Assembly: GCF_030651995.1 (NCBI RefSeq)
Contig: NZ_JAUSBN010000021.1
Location: forward strand, 32,164 to 96,163
Reading direction: 5' to 3'
Length of the DNA stretch: 64,000 bases
From: Reyranella sp.
GTDB taxonomy: Bacteria > Pseudomonadota > Alphaproteobacteria > Reyranellales > Reyranellaceae
Each line of letters starts with the position of its first letter. Position 1 is the stretch's first letter. Positions 1 through 7,978 of the stretch are shown here, in pieces. The position numbers and the translations under genes were made by a program. The notes under the pieces are model-generated. The model made no database searches, was not told the origin of the DNA, and saw only the letters and a program-made list of their open reading frames with translations.

Positions 1-309
1 TTCGGCCCGGACATCGTGACGCCGGACGAACTGCCCAAGGGTGCCGCGCCGCTGCGCATCATGACCCGCGTCAACGGCGTCACCATGCAGGACAGCAGCA
101 CCGACGACCTGATCTTCGACGTGCCGACCCTCGTGCACGAGCTCAGCAAGTGCATGACCCTCGATCCGGGCGACATCATCATCACCGGCACGCCCTCGGG
201 CGTGGCGATGGCCCGCAAGCCGCAGCCCTGGCTGAAGCCGGGCGACGTCTGCGAGGTGGAGATCGAGGGTATCGGCATCCTGAGCAACACGATCGCCCAG
301 GGCGCGTAA
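1..309 (+). CDS. Fumarylacetoacetate hydrolase family protein, C-terminal part
   Basis: The gene runs in from the left edge and its start is not in the window; the frame is open from base 1 and ends in TAA. The visible ~102 residues contain the FAH-fold signatures TRVNG, a run of hydrophobic and acidic residues around the LIFDVPTLV segment, and the conserved GDIIITGTPSGV block that closes the active site in this family, followed by the KPGD and EVEIEGIG beta strands. FAH enzymes cleave C-C bonds or decarboxylate or hydrate dicarbonyl acids, usually with Mg2+ or Mn2+, in aromatic catabolism. The exact substrate cannot be told from this fragment. A hairpin terminator follows 27 bases downstream. 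Confidence 0.88.
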   Translation, partial: FGPDIVTPDELPKGAAPLRIMTRVNGVTMQDSSTDDLIFDVPTLVHELSKCMTLDPGDIIITGTPSGVAMARKPQPWLKPGDVCEVEIEGIGILSNTIAQGA

Positions 310-336
310 GCGTTTCAGGTCGTTCTTGAGATCAAG

Positions 337-364
337 CGGCGGCTCCGCAAGGGGCCGCCGTTTT
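337..364 (+). terminator. Rho-independent terminator after the FAH gene
   Basis: A 7-bp perfect stem (CGGCGGC at 337-343 pairing with GCCGCCG at 354-360) with a 10-base loop is followed directly by TTTT. It lies 27 bases after the FAH stop codon, in the right place and orientation to end that transcript. Confidence 0.75.
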
Positions 365-420
365 GCTGTGAGGATAGCGCGGCCCGCCGGCGCCTATAGC
401 TCAAGAAGAGCAGCGTTCCT

Positions 421-499
421 GAGTTATGGAAACGACGCCTATAACTCATCCCGTCGTCTCGACCGGAGCGCCGAAGGCGCGAAGTGGAGAGACGACGGG
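421..499. repeat. Intergenic inverted repeats
   Basis: Two nested hairpins lie between the convergent FAH and TetR genes. GAGTTAT at 421-427 pairs with ATAACTC at 441-447, and CCCGTCGTCTC at 450-460 pairs perfectly with GAGACGACGGG at 489-499. The second pair has the same CGTC(A)TC...GGAGCGC...GAAG flavour as the larger inverted repeats elsewhere in the window, so it is probably a short member of that dispersed family. Confidence 0.6.
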
Positions 500-510
500 A
501 GCTTTTCGAA

Positions 511-1161
511 TTAGCGCCGCGGCAGCTTGTCGAGGCCACCCAGCATGAGGTGCGTCGCGAACTCGGCGGCGGCGGCGGGATCGACCGGGTCGCGGGCCAC
601 CATCACCATCGAGATTTCGAAGGCGATGCCGGACATCGAGGCGCTGAGATAGGAGACGTCGACGCTGGGCAGGATGCCGCGGGCGATGGCGGCGCGGATG
701 TCGTCGTTCAGGGCCTTCGCGAGCGCCCGCACGTCGGGCTTGTCGAGGAGCGTGCGGACGGCCGTGAAGCTCGACCGCGCCAGCGCCAGCAGTTCGGGAT
801 CCTCGGCCAGGAAGTTGAAATAGGCGGCATAGTGCTCGCGGACGAACGCCTCGGCCGTGGTGGCGCGACCGCGGCCGTCGCGATGGCGCTGCAGCAGCAC
901 GCTGGTCAGCTCCCCGACCACCGCCTCGAAGATCTCGTCCTTGTCCTTGAAGTAATTGTAGAAGGTGCCCGAGGCGAGATCGGTGCGGCGCACGATGTCG
1001 CGCACGCTGGCCGCGCCGTAGCCCATTTCGGCGAACACCGCACGAGCCGCCTTGATCAGGGCGGTGCGGTTCTCGGCCTTGTTCTGTTCGCGCCGGCCCG
1101 CCCGTTCGCCGCGCGTTTCCGCTCCTGTCGTGCCGTCGCCCATGTTGCGATGCTCCGTCAT
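511..1161 (-). CDS. TetR/AcrR family transcriptional regulator
   Basis: This is a 216-residue protein of usual TetR length. An N-terminal charged extension of about 30 residues precedes the helix-turn-helix domain (about residues 33-80), which shows the family pattern: AARAVFAEMGYGAASVRDI, a turn, then LASGTFYNYFKDKDEIF as the recognition helix. The remaining ~130 residues are the ligand-binding and dimer domain, which is variable. Its ATG overlaps the stop of the upstream alpha/beta hydrolase gene (ATGA, 1158-1161), so the two are co-transcribed and likely translationally coupled. A hydrolase followed by its TetR regulator suggests control of ester or lipid turnover by a small-molecule ligand, but the ligand is unknown. 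Confidence 0.9.
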   Translation of the reverse strand: MTEHRNMGDGTTGAETRGERAGRREQNKAENRTALIKAARAVFAEMGYGAASVRDIVRRTDLASGTFYNYFKDKDEIFEAVVGELTSVLLQRHRDGRGRATTAEAFVREHYAAYFNFLAEDPELLALARSSFTAVRTLLDKPDVRALAKALNDDIRAAIARGILPSVDVSYLSASMSGIAFEISMVMVARDPVDPAAAAEFATHLMLGGLDKLPRR

Positions 1162-2219
1162 CGTCCGAGTTGCGCGAGTTCATGGCGCAGTCCTGCGACC
1201 ATGTCGTCCATCGCCCGTGCCGCGGCATGCACCACACCCCGCATGCCGATGAAGCCGTGGATCAGCGTCTCGAACTCGCGATGGATGGTCTTGACGCCGG
1301 ACGCCTGCAGGCGCTCGGCATAGGCGCGGCCCTCGTCGCGCAGCGGATCGAAACCGGCGGTGAAGACCAGCGCCGGCGCCACGCCGGCGAGGTCGGCGGC
1401 GCGCAGCGGCGAGGCCCGGGGATCGCCGATCTCGCCGTCGCCATGGAGGTAGTGCATGCGGAACCACCTCATGTCTGCCTCGGTGAGCAGGAAGCCGTCG
1501 CCGCAGCTCTGATGGGAACGGGTGTCGCCCGCCATGTCGGTCGCGGGATAGATCAGCCACTGCAGGCAGGGCGGATGCGGCTCGTGGCGCAATTCCTGGG
1601 CGACAACGGCGGCGAGCGTCCCGCCGGCCGAATCGCCCGCCACGACGATGCGATCGGGGTCGAGGCCAAGCGAGACGGCCTCGCCCGCCACCCAGCGATG
1701 GGCGGCGACCGCATCCTCGACCGCGGCCGGGAACTTGTGTTCGGGGGCCAGCCGGTAATCGACCGAGACGATGGCGCAGCCCGAGCGCGCGCAGAAGTAG
1801 CGGCAGGCCAGATCGTAGCCTTCGAGGCTCCCGATAACCCATCCGCCTCCATGGAAATAGAGGATGGTCGGCAGCAGGCGCGCCACGCTGCCGGCCGGCC
1901 GGTAGATGCGGATCCGCATCGGTCCGGCGGGGCCAGGCAGGGTGCGATCGAGGATGGAACTCACCGGTGCGGGGTGGCCGCCCAGCATCTTCATGAAGGC
2001 GTCGTAGTCCTCGCGCGCCTCGGCGACGCTCATCGTGTGCATGGCCGGCTGACCGCTGTACGCGAGCAGCCTCAGAAACCACTGGGCACGGCCATCCAGG
2101 GTGCGGCCGTCGACCCCGATCGGCGGGCCGGCCAGGATGTTCACCCAGGAAATCGGCATGCGCAGTGCGAGGTTGGCGACCTTGCCCTGGATCTCCCGCG
2201 CGATCTCCTTCATCGACAT
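1158..2219 (-). CDS. Alpha/beta hydrolase (hormone-sensitive lipase / bacterial HSL family)
   Basis: A 353-residue esterase of the HSL (family IV) type. The oxyanion-hole motif HGGGWVIGS, the nucleophile elbow GDSAGG, the acidic residue in GFDPLRDEG and the histidine in LIHGFIGM are all present in the correct order, so the Ser-Asp-His triad is complete. Such enzymes hydrolyse short-chain carboxylic esters in the cytoplasm. No signal peptide is visible. The gene is the first of a two-gene operon with the TetR gene, overlapping it by 4 bases, and diverges from the adenylate cyclase gene starting at 2285. Confidence 0.92.
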   Translation of the reverse strand: MSMKEIAREIQGKVANLALRMPISWVNILAGPPIGVDGRTLDGRAQWFLRLLAYSGQPAMHTMSVAEAREDYDAFMKMLGGHPAPVSSILDRTLPGPAGPMRIRIYRPAGSVARLLPTILYFHGGGWVIGSLEGYDLACRYFCARSGCAIVSVDYRLAPEHKFPAAVEDAVAAHRWVAGEAVSLGLDPDRIVVAGDSAGGTLAAVVAQELRHEPHPPCLQWLIYPATDMAGDTRSHQSCGDGFLLTEADMRWFRMHYLHGDGEIGDPRASPLRAADLAGVAPALVFTAGFDPLRDEGRAYAERLQASGVKTIHREFETLIHGFIGMRGVVHAAARAMDDMVAGLRHELAQLGR

Positions 2220-2284
2220 GAAGTGTACCTAGCACCGCCCCGGCCCGTTGTGGAGCCCGGCGGCTCTGGCTAGTTTGGCGGCCG

Positions 2285-3568
2285 ATGCCTCCCGCGGCGC
2301 CCGACTTCTTCTCAGACGCGCTCCGCCGCGAGATCATCCGCAGCGAGCAGCAGCGCATGCGCGCCCTTGCGATCATTCTCGCTGTGCTGCTGGCGGGCAC
2401 GCTCGTGGTCGCCAACTTCTTTCCCGGCTATTCCGCCCGCATGTTCCAGCGCGACGTGCCGGGCTGGGTTCCTCTGCTGGGCGTGGCCCCCTTTCTCCTT
2501 TACGAACTGGGTTCGCTGACTTTCCTGCGTTTCAGGGCCATGCGGGACCTCGATTTCCCGCGAGTGGGGCGATTCGCCAATGCGCTGATCGAGACGTCGC
2601 TACCGGCTGCCGTCATCATTTCGCTCAGCCACTACATGGACCCGCTGCTGGTGTTCAGCTTCTGGCCGCCGCTGCTCTACTTCATCTTCATCCTGCTTTC
2701 GACCCTGCGGCTCGACTTCTGGCTGTCGGTCTGGACCGGCAGCGTCGCTGCCTTGCAGCAGATCGTACTGGTCCTGTGGCTGGTGCCACTCGAGCCGTGG
2801 GGCAACATCCCGCAGGAAACACTGCTGTTCCATTTCAGCCGCACCCTCGTCCTGTTCGCCTGCGGGCTGGTGGCGGGCTTCGTCGCAACCAGCCTGCGCG
2901 CCCAGTTCGAGAAGTCGGTGCGGGCCGTGGCGGCGCGCGATCGGGTGACCAACCTGTTCGGCCAGCATGTCTCGCCCGCCGTGGTCGACCGCCTGCTGGC
3001 GACGCGCACCGATCCGCCGAGCGAGATGCGCCCCGTGTGCGTGCTGTTCCTCGACATTCGCGGCTTCACGGCGATGACGCGCCGGCGCAGCGCCGAGGAG
3101 ACGGTGGCACTGCTCAACGCCTTCTTCGCCGAGATGATCGAGGTGGTGGACCGCAACAACGGCATCATCAACAAGTTCCTGGGCGACGGATTCATGGCGG
3201 TGTTCGGGGCACCGCTCGAAGATCCCGCGGCGGCGCGCAACGCGCTGGCGGCGGCCCGCGCCATGATCGACACGGTCGGACGGTGGAACGACACCCATCC
3301 CGGCTGGGCGTTGAAAGTGGGGATCGGCGTCCATCTCGGCGAGGCGGTGACGGGCACGGTCGGCTCGCCGCAACGCAAGGAATACACGGTGATCGGCGAC
3401 ACGGTGAACCTCGCCGCCCGCCTCGAACAGCTCACCAAGGAAGTCGGAGCGCAGTTGCTGATCTCGCAGTCGGTGCATGATTCGACCCCGTGTGACGGGG
3501 CAGTGGATCTCGGTCCCGTCGAGATCCGCGGTTACGAAGAAGGGGTGCGCGTATGGCGGATGGCCTGA
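2285..3568 (+). CDS. Membrane-bound class III adenylate/guanylate cyclase
   Basis: A 427-residue protein with an N-terminal membrane part (about residues 25-200, several hydrophobic helices) and a C-terminal class III cyclase domain from about residue 245. The two metal-binding aspartates are in LFLDIRGFT and NKFLGDGF. The purine-specifying pair looks like Lys (in NKFLGD) plus Thr (in EYTVIGD), which favours ATP. The transition-state residues Asn and Arg are present in GDTVNLAAR. It should therefore make cAMP at the inner membrane as a homodimer. It overlaps the next gene by 16 bases. A second cyclase of similar design lies at 38613-40019. Confidence 0.93.
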   Translation: MPPAAPDFFSDALRREIIRSEQQRMRALAIILAVLLAGTLVVANFFPGYSARMFQRDVPGWVPLLGVAPFLLYELGSLTFLRFRAMRDLDFPRVGRFANALIETSLPAAVIISLSHYMDPLLVFSFWPPLLYFIFILLSTLRLDFWLSVWTGSVAALQQIVLVLWLVPLEPWGNIPQETLLFHFSRTLVLFACGLVAGFVATSLRAQFEKSVRAVAARDRVTNLFGQHVSPAVVDRLLATRTDPPSEMRPVCVLFLDIRGFTAMTRRRSAEETVALLNAFFAEMIEVVDRNNGIINKFLGDGFMAVFGAPLEDPAAARNALAAARAMIDTVGRWNDTHPGWALKVGIGVHLGEAVTGTVGSPQRKEYTVIGDTVNLAARLEQLTKEVGAQLLISQSVHDSTPCDGAVDLGPVEIRGYEEGVRVWRMA

Positions 3569-4029
3569 CCTGGTACTTCGCCTACGGCTCCAACATGGAC
3601 CCCGTACGCCTGTTCGATCAGCGGCTGGCGCCACGAGGGGTGCCGCGCAGCGAGCGTATCGCGGGCCGGCTCGACGGCTGGCGGCTCGTCTTCGACAAGC
3701 CGGCGCGTCACTTGAAGGGCGCCGCGGCTGCCAACATCGTGCCGGCAGGGGGCGGCGTCGTGCATGGCACGCTGAACGCCCTGCCTGACGCGGGCTTCGC
3801 CGTACTCGACATCTACGAAGGCGTCGCCGACCGGCATTACGAGCGTCGCACGATCGGCGTGATGCGCGGCGATACCGGAGAGAAGGTCGAGGCGATCGTC
3901 TACGTCGCCCTGATGCAGGCTGAAGGCCTCAAGCCGCAACGCGCCTATCTCGACTGCCTACTGGCCGGGCGCGACCTGCTACCGCCGGATTATTGGGATG
4001 AACTCGCCGCCACGCAGACGCTCGACTGA
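3553..4029 (+). CDS. Gamma-glutamylcyclotransferase-like (AIG2/GGCT fold) protein
   Basis: A 158-residue protein that begins with the GGCT-fold signature WYFAYGSNMDP, followed by LDGWRLVFDKPA and the GGGVVHGTLNALPDAGFAVL segment; the glutamate in DIYEGV is at the position expected for the catalytic acid. The family cyclises gamma-glutamyl dipeptides to 5-oxoproline or acts on related amides. The start lies 16 bases inside the cyclase gene, so the two are co-transcribed. A direct link between the two functions is not evident. Confidence 0.85.
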   Translation: MADGLTWYFAYGSNMDPVRLFDQRLAPRGVPRSERIAGRLDGWRLVFDKPARHLKGAAAANIVPAGGGVVHGTLNALPDAGFAVLDIYEGVADRHYERRTIGVMRGDTGEKVEAIVYVALMQAEGLKPQRAYLDCLLAGRDLLPPDYWDELAATQTLD

Positions 4030-4031
4030 GG

Positions 4032-5000
4032 CTAGCCGCCGAGCAGGTGTCGCCGCACGTAGGCCTTGAGGTCTTCCATCGACTGCTTCGCCGCCGCGTC
4101 GTCGGCGCCACCCTTGACACCCAGTGTCTTGCAGGCGGCCACGGCGTTGGCGATCGCACCGGGAATCGGCTTTCCGCCGGGACCGAAGGTGACGATACCG
4201 CTGTCGCGCATCACCCAGGAGCGGTCCGGCTGCTGCTGGTTCACGCACTTCGAGTAGTTCTCGCCGTTCGGAATTGAGTAGCGCGGACCGTAATCGAACC
4301 CATGCATCGCGCCGGGAAAGACTTTGGTCTGGATCGTGGCGCCCGCCGCGCGCAGTGCTTCCCCGTAGGACACGCAGGGCTCGTAACCGACATAGGTATC
4401 GGCGCCACCCAGCAGCAGGTAGATTGGCGCGCCGGTCGTATGAGGCTGGTAGTAGTGCGAATAGCACGACGGATATAATGGTACGTGCAGCGCATAACGC
4501 GGCCCGCCCGGCGTGCCGCCGGCGGCGAGGACGAGCTGCTCGTGTGAGGCCATCAGTGCCGACGTGCCCCCCTTGGAGAAGCCCATGATGCCGATGCGGC
4601 GCCGGTCGATGCGCGGATCGGCAGCGAGCGCCTTGAGCGCGGCCAGCGCGTCGAGGTTGAAGTCCTGGCCGGTGACGGCGGACTGGTCGAGCACGGTCGA
4701 GGTGACGCCGCGCGGCTTGAAGGAGTCGATCACGACGGTGGCGACGCCCATCGGCACGAGTTCGCGGACGTAGTGGGCCTCGCGCTCCCCGACACCGCCG
4801 CTGCCGTGATGGATCACCATCGCCGGCACGGGGCCTCCGCCGGGATTTGCCGGCCAGGTGATCTCCGCTGTAACCTGTACGGGCTCGCCCTTCTGCCGGC
4901 TCTCGAAGGAAATCGTCTCGCGCTTCTGCGCCTGCGCTCCACCAAAGGCCGAGGCGCAGAGCAGCAGCGTTAGGGCGGCGACGCGCACCGCCCGAAACAT
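4032..5000 (-). CDS. Secreted dienelactone hydrolase family protein
   Basis: A 322-residue alpha/beta hydrolase with a classical signal peptide (hydrophobic ALTLLLCASAFGG core, likely cleavage after AQA). The nucleophile is a serine in GFSKGG, the acid is likely Asp in GGADTYV, and the histidine is in AMHGFD. The use of Ser instead of Cys differs from true dienelactone hydrolases and fits the broader DLH-like family. The ATG follows the stop of the VOC gene with no gap (TAG ATG), so the pair is translationally coupled. Its substrate in the periplasm is unknown. Confidence 0.85.
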   Translation of the reverse strand: MFRAVRVAALTLLLCASAFGGAQAQKRETISFESRQKGEPVQVTAEITWPANPGGGPVPAMVIHHGSGGVGEREAHYVRELVPMGVATVVIDSFKPRGVTSTVLDQSAVTGQDFNLDALAALKALAADPRIDRRRIGIMGFSKGGTSALMASHEQLVLAAGGTPGGPRYALHVPLYPSCYSHYYQPHTTGAPIYLLLGGADTYVGYEPCVSYGEALRAAGATIQTKVFPGAMHGFDYGPRYSIPNGENYSKCVNQQQPDRSWVMRDSGIVTFGPGGKPIPGAIANAVAACKTLGVKGGADDAAAKQSMEDLKAYVRRHLLGG

Positions 5001-5444
5001 CTAGGCCGGGACCTTCTGCTTCTCGGCCGTGATCTTGTTGCTCATCGGGTCGTAACCCTGGAGCTCCGCCACGTCTTCCTCGTGCCAGAAGTTGAGTTCG
5101 ATCATCACGCCGTCGGGATCATGGACGAAGACCTGCTGCAGCGGTCGCGCCGGCACCTTCTTGACCTCGAAGGGCAGGCCGTCCTGCTTGATCTGGTCGA
5201 GGGTGCCGCGGATGTCGGCGCAGTTGATGGCGATATGGTCGATCGCGCCGCTGCCCTGGTCGGTGCGGCCGCTCTCGGAGATGAGATGCAGGATCGCCTT
5301 GTCCCCCGCGTACATCCAGGCGCCGGGGAAGGGGAAGGGCGGACGGTCGCCGTTGGTCAGGCCGACATAGCGCTCGTAGAAGCGCACGGTCGCCTCGAGG
5401 TTGGCGCAGTAGACGTTGTAGTGGTCGAGCGAGAGTGCAGGCAT
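5001..5444 (-). CDS. VOC family (glyoxalase/dioxygenase-like) protein
   Basis: A 147-residue single-module vicinal-oxygen-chelate protein. It starts SLDHYNVYCANLEATVRFY, the typical first beta-alpha-beta motif with a metal-ligand histidine, has a second module with IDHIAINCADI, and ends with FVHDPDGVMIELNF, where the glutamate is the usual last metal ligand. Such proteins bind a divalent metal and catalyse isomerisation, dioxygenation or adduct formation. A good ribosome site (GGAGG, 5 bases before ATG) supports the start. It is first in a two-gene operon with the secreted hydrolase. Confidence 0.88.
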   Translation of the reverse strand: MPALSLDHYNVYCANLEATVRFYERYVGLTNGDRPPFPFPGAWMYAGDKAILHLISESGRTDQGSGAIDHIAINCADIRGTLDQIKQDGLPFEVKKVPARPLQQVFVHDPDGVMIELNFWHEEDVAELQGYDPMSNKITAEKQKVPA

Positions 5445-5489
5445 GCATGCCTCCTTCGGTTCTGGAAGCTCCGGTCAGACCGGAGCAGC

Positions 5490-6365
5490 TTAGGCCGAAA
5501 GGGCGAACGGGGAAACCGCTTCCGGGCGGCGGAGGACGGCGTTGAAGACGGTCGGGGGCACCGCGATGCGCGGGTCGTCGTAGACGGCCCGCAGATCGTC
5601 GAGGTGCTCGTCGGGTTTGCGCGTCAGGCGGGCCAGCCGGTCGATGAAGGCGGGATCGATCTCACTGTCGACCAGGGTCATGCCGCCCCAGACGTCCCAG
5701 GGCAGCATCTCGCGGTTGTTGAGCGCGGCCACATCGCGAATGACGTTGCTGGCGATGAACCAGAGGCCGGCCATGTCCAGGACCCCGAAGCACTGCGGGT
5801 CCGCCTGGCCGGCGCGGCACAGCCGCCAGGCATCGCCCGCCACCAGGAACCTGTCGCGCGGCACGTCCAAGGTGTCGAAGTCGATGCCGAACAGGGTGCG
5901 CTGCCGGTCGTCGATCTGGGCGTCGACGAGGATCCAGCGCCGCCGCGCCGCGTCGAAAACCTCCGCCACCCAGTGGTCGATGAACCTGTCCTTCGTGAAG
6001 TAGGCGCCGAAGCCGCAGCGCGCCCGGGCCGCGATCCCCTTGCTCCTGAGCATCGCGACGTGCAGCAGAGCGTAGTGTCGGCAGCACCCCGCGAAACGCT
6101 CTGCAGGCGAGCGGGCCCGGGACAGCGGCTGCGGGTCTTGGACGGCGATCCGCTCGAGGATCTCCTCCGCGCTGCGGGTATGGGGTTCGCCCCGCTGTCG
6201 GTCCGAGAGCCTGACGCCATAGACATCCGGCATATGCTCGTGGATGAGCAGTCCCTGCAGCACCTTCGCGAGCCCGGCGACATCGTCGGGCAACGCGGCG
6301 AACTGCAACGCCCAGAGGCCGGCGTCGCTCAGGCCGACGGGCGTGCGGAAGGCGGCGTGGTTCAC
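5490..6365 (-). CDS. Transglutaminase-like domain protein
   Basis: A 291-residue protein if the GTG at 6365 is used; this start overlaps the preceding AHSA1 stop as GTGA, a typical coupled junction, and I prefer it to upstream starts that would run through the AHSA1 gene. The central part resembles a transglutaminase core: a cysteine in FAGCCRHYALLHVAMLRSKG, a histidine in FIDHWVAEVFD, and an aspartate in WILVDAQID, in the order Cys-His-Asp. Bacterial members act as proteases or peptide-modifying enzymes. The gene ends the ArsR-AHSA1 operon. The exact role is unknown. Confidence 0.75.
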   Translation of the reverse strand: MNHAAFRTPVGLSDAGLWALQFAALPDDVAGLAKVLQGLLIHEHMPDVYGVRLSDRQRGEPHTRSAEEILERIAVQDPQPLSRARSPAERFAGCCRHYALLHVAMLRSKGIAARARCGFGAYFTKDRFIDHWVAEVFDAARRRWILVDAQIDDRQRTLFGIDFDTLDVPRDRFLVAGDAWRLCRAGQADPQCFGVLDMAGLWFIASNVIRDVAALNNREMLPWDVWGGMTLVDSEIDPAFIDRLARLTRKPDEHLDDLRAVYDDPRIAVPPTVFNAVLRRPEAVSPFALSA

Positions 6366-6793
6366 GCAAACAGCTCCTCGAGCTTGTCGAGCGCCATGCC
6401 CCAGCCGCCGCGATGGCCGTCGCGTGCCTTCTCGTCGAAGAACTGCTCGTGGGTCAGGGTGAGGAGTGTGCCGTCCTTGTCCGCCTTCAGGTCGATCGTG
6501 ACCTGCGACTCGCGCTCCGGCGTACTCTGCCAGGCCCAGGAGAAGACCAGTTTGGTGGGCGGCGCGATCTCGCGATAGACGCCGCTCACGCTGTGATGCT
6601 CGTCGTCCGGCGTCCAGAACTGGACCCGGAAACGGCCCCCGACCCGGAGGTCGGTCTCGGCGATGGGTGTCTTGTGGTGGCCGGTGACCCCCCACCAGCG
6701 GATCATTTTTTCGGGCTGCGTCCAGGCTTCGTAGACTTTCTCGGGCGGGGCGTTGAGGCGGCGCTTGAGGGCGAGGCTGGGCTTGCTGGCCAT
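6362..6793 (-). CDS. SRPBCC / AHSA1 family protein
   Basis: A 143-residue START-like ligand-binding protein. LKRRLNAPPEKVYEAWTQPEKMIRWWG is the family N-terminus; GGRFRVQFW and GVYREIAPPTKLVFSW are further family blocks, and GWGMALDKLEELF is the C-terminal helix. Such proteins bind small hydrophobic molecules and are often co-encoded with an ArsR regulator, as here. Its start lies 91 bases inside the ArsR gene in another frame, preceded by a purine-rich GGAGGAAGAAG ribosome site. The ligand is unknown. Confidence 0.9.
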   Translation of the reverse strand: MASKPSLALKRRLNAPPEKVYEAWTQPEKMIRWWGVTGHHKTPIAETDLRVGGRFRVQFWTPDDEHHSVSGVYREIAPPTKLVFSWAWQSTPERESQVTIDLKADKDGTLLTLTHEQFFDEKARDGHRGGWGMALDKLEELFA

Positions 6794-7125
6794 TTGTCTT
6801 CTTCCTCCAGGAAGGTGGCGAGGCGATCGAGCTGTTGGGTCCAGTAGCGCTGGTAGTGGGCGAGCCAGTTCATCGCCTGCTCCATCGGCTCGGCCTTGAG
6901 CTGGCAGGTGACGGTGCGGCCGGACTTGGAGCGCACGATCAGGCCGGCGTCGGAGAGCACGTCGAGATGCTTCATGATGGCCGGCAGCGAGACCGGGAAG
7001 GGCCGCGCCAGCTCGCTGACCGTGACGGCTTCCTCGGCGTCGAGGCGGGCCAGCAGCGCCCGTCGCGTCGGGTCGGCGAGGGCGGCGAAGGTGCGGTCGA
7101 GCGTGACGCTTTTATTGTTAACCAT
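6703..7125 (-). CDS. ArsR-family winged-helix regulator
   Basis: A 140-residue protein. The first ~105 residues form an ArsR winged helix: FAALADPTRRALLARL, the recognition region ELARPFPVSLPAIMKHLDVL, and the wing GLIVRSKSGRTV. No cysteine metal site is visible, so it is probably one of the non-metal ArsR members. The last ~30 residues (from about WPASPAS on) are low-complexity and are read from bases that also encode the AHSA1 start, so that tail may have no function of its own. The start codon lies inside a perfect inverted repeat at 7114-7137, which suggests autorepression. Confidence 0.9.
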   Translation of the reverse strand: MVNNKSVTLDRTFAALADPTRRALLARLDAEEAVTVSELARPFPVSLPAIMKHLDVLSDAGLIVRSKSGRTVTCQLKAEPMEQAMNWLAHYQRYWTQQLDRLATFLEEEDKWPASPASPSSAASTPRPRKSTKPGRSPKK

Positions 7126-7137
7126 AGAGTTAACAAT
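7114..7137. promoter_or_regulatory. Probable ArsR operator spanning its own start codon
   Basis: ATTGTTAAC at 7114-7122 and GTTAACAAT at 7129-7137 form a perfect 9-bp inverted repeat with a 6-base spacer. The ArsR ATG (7125-7123) falls in the spacer. The AT-rich repeat stands out from the GC-rich surroundings. A dimeric ArsR protein would fit such a site, and its position implies a transcript that is leaderless or nearly so, or a block just downstream of the promoter. No binding data are available. Confidence 0.65.
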
Positions 7138-7172
7138 TAGGTGCCGACCCTGCAGGAGTCAAGCGGCGGCTG

Positions 7173-7916
7173 CTATTTCCCGAGCTTCTTGATCATCGCC
7201 TGGGCCGCGGCGGGATTGCGGACCTTGGCGCCGGAGATGAAGTAGACGAAGGCGTCGCCCTTCTTCGCCCAGGCCTTGGCGCGCTTGGCCCACTTGTCGA
7301 TGTCTGCCGGTTTGTAGCCGGTCTTCACCTTCTCCTCGGACTGCATCAGGCGGGCATAGGTGAAGTCGGCCGTCGGCTGGTCGATCTCGGGGAAATCCTT
7401 GTCGTGGGCATAGACGATCGCGGCGTTGTACTTGGCGGCAAGAGCGTAGAAGCGCTCGTCCTTGAAGCTGTCGTGCCTGACCTCCAGCGCATGGCGCAGC
7501 GGCAGCGTGCCGATCTCGCGCGGCAGCAGCTTCAGGAAGGCCTCGAAGTCCGCAGGCTCGAACTTCTTGGTGGCCATGAACTGCCAGTTGATCGGGCCCA
7601 GCCGGTCCTTCAGTTCGACCAGCCCCTGCGTCACGAAGCGCTGCACCGATTCGCCCGCGTCGGCCAGCACCTTTCGATTGGTGCAGAAGCGCGAGGCCTT
7701 GACGGCAAAGACGAAGCCGTCCGGCGTCTCGTCGCGCCACTTGGCCCAGCTTGCCGGCTTGAAGCTTGAATAATAGGTGCCGTTGATCTCGATCGAAGTG
7801 AGCTGCCGGCTGGCATATTCCAGCTCGCGCTTCTGGGTCAGGTCCTCGGGATAGAAGACGCCGCGCCACGGCTCGAAGGTCCAGCCGCCGATGCCGACAA
7901 GGATTTTTCCAGTCAT
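7173..7916 (-). CDS. DUF72 (YecE-like) family protein
   Basis: A 247-residue TIM-barrel-like protein of the DUF72 family. Family blocks are visible in order: GIGGWTFEPWRGVFYP at the N-terminus, LTSIEINGTYY, SWAKWRDETPDGFVFAVKASR, RLGPINWQF, ALEVRHDSF and the late TYARLM segment. The biochemical function of the family is not settled. The gene stands alone between ArsR and the universal stress protein genes. A decayed fragment of a second copy lies at about 9985-10102. Confidence 0.9.
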   Translation of the reverse strand: MTGKILVGIGGWTFEPWRGVFYPEDLTQKRELEYASRQLTSIEINGTYYSSFKPASWAKWRDETPDGFVFAVKASRFCTNRKVLADAGESVQRFVTQGLVELKDRLGPINWQFMATKKFEPADFEAFLKLLPREIGTLPLRHALEVRHDSFKDERFYALAAKYNAAIVYAHDKDFPEIDQPTADFTYARLMQSEEKVKTGYKPADIDKWAKRAKAWAKKGDAFVYFISGAKVRNPAAAQAMIKKLGK

Positions 7917-7978
7917 GGCGGGAAGTATAGCTCGAAATGGAACTCAACAAGTCCGCTGCGGGCGCAGATGAGACGAGG

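Noticed and set aside
49..309. An internal ATG (61) as the true start of the first gene
   Set aside because: The frame is open from base 1 and the conserved FAH blocks begin before any internal ATG, so the gene is simply cut by the window edge.
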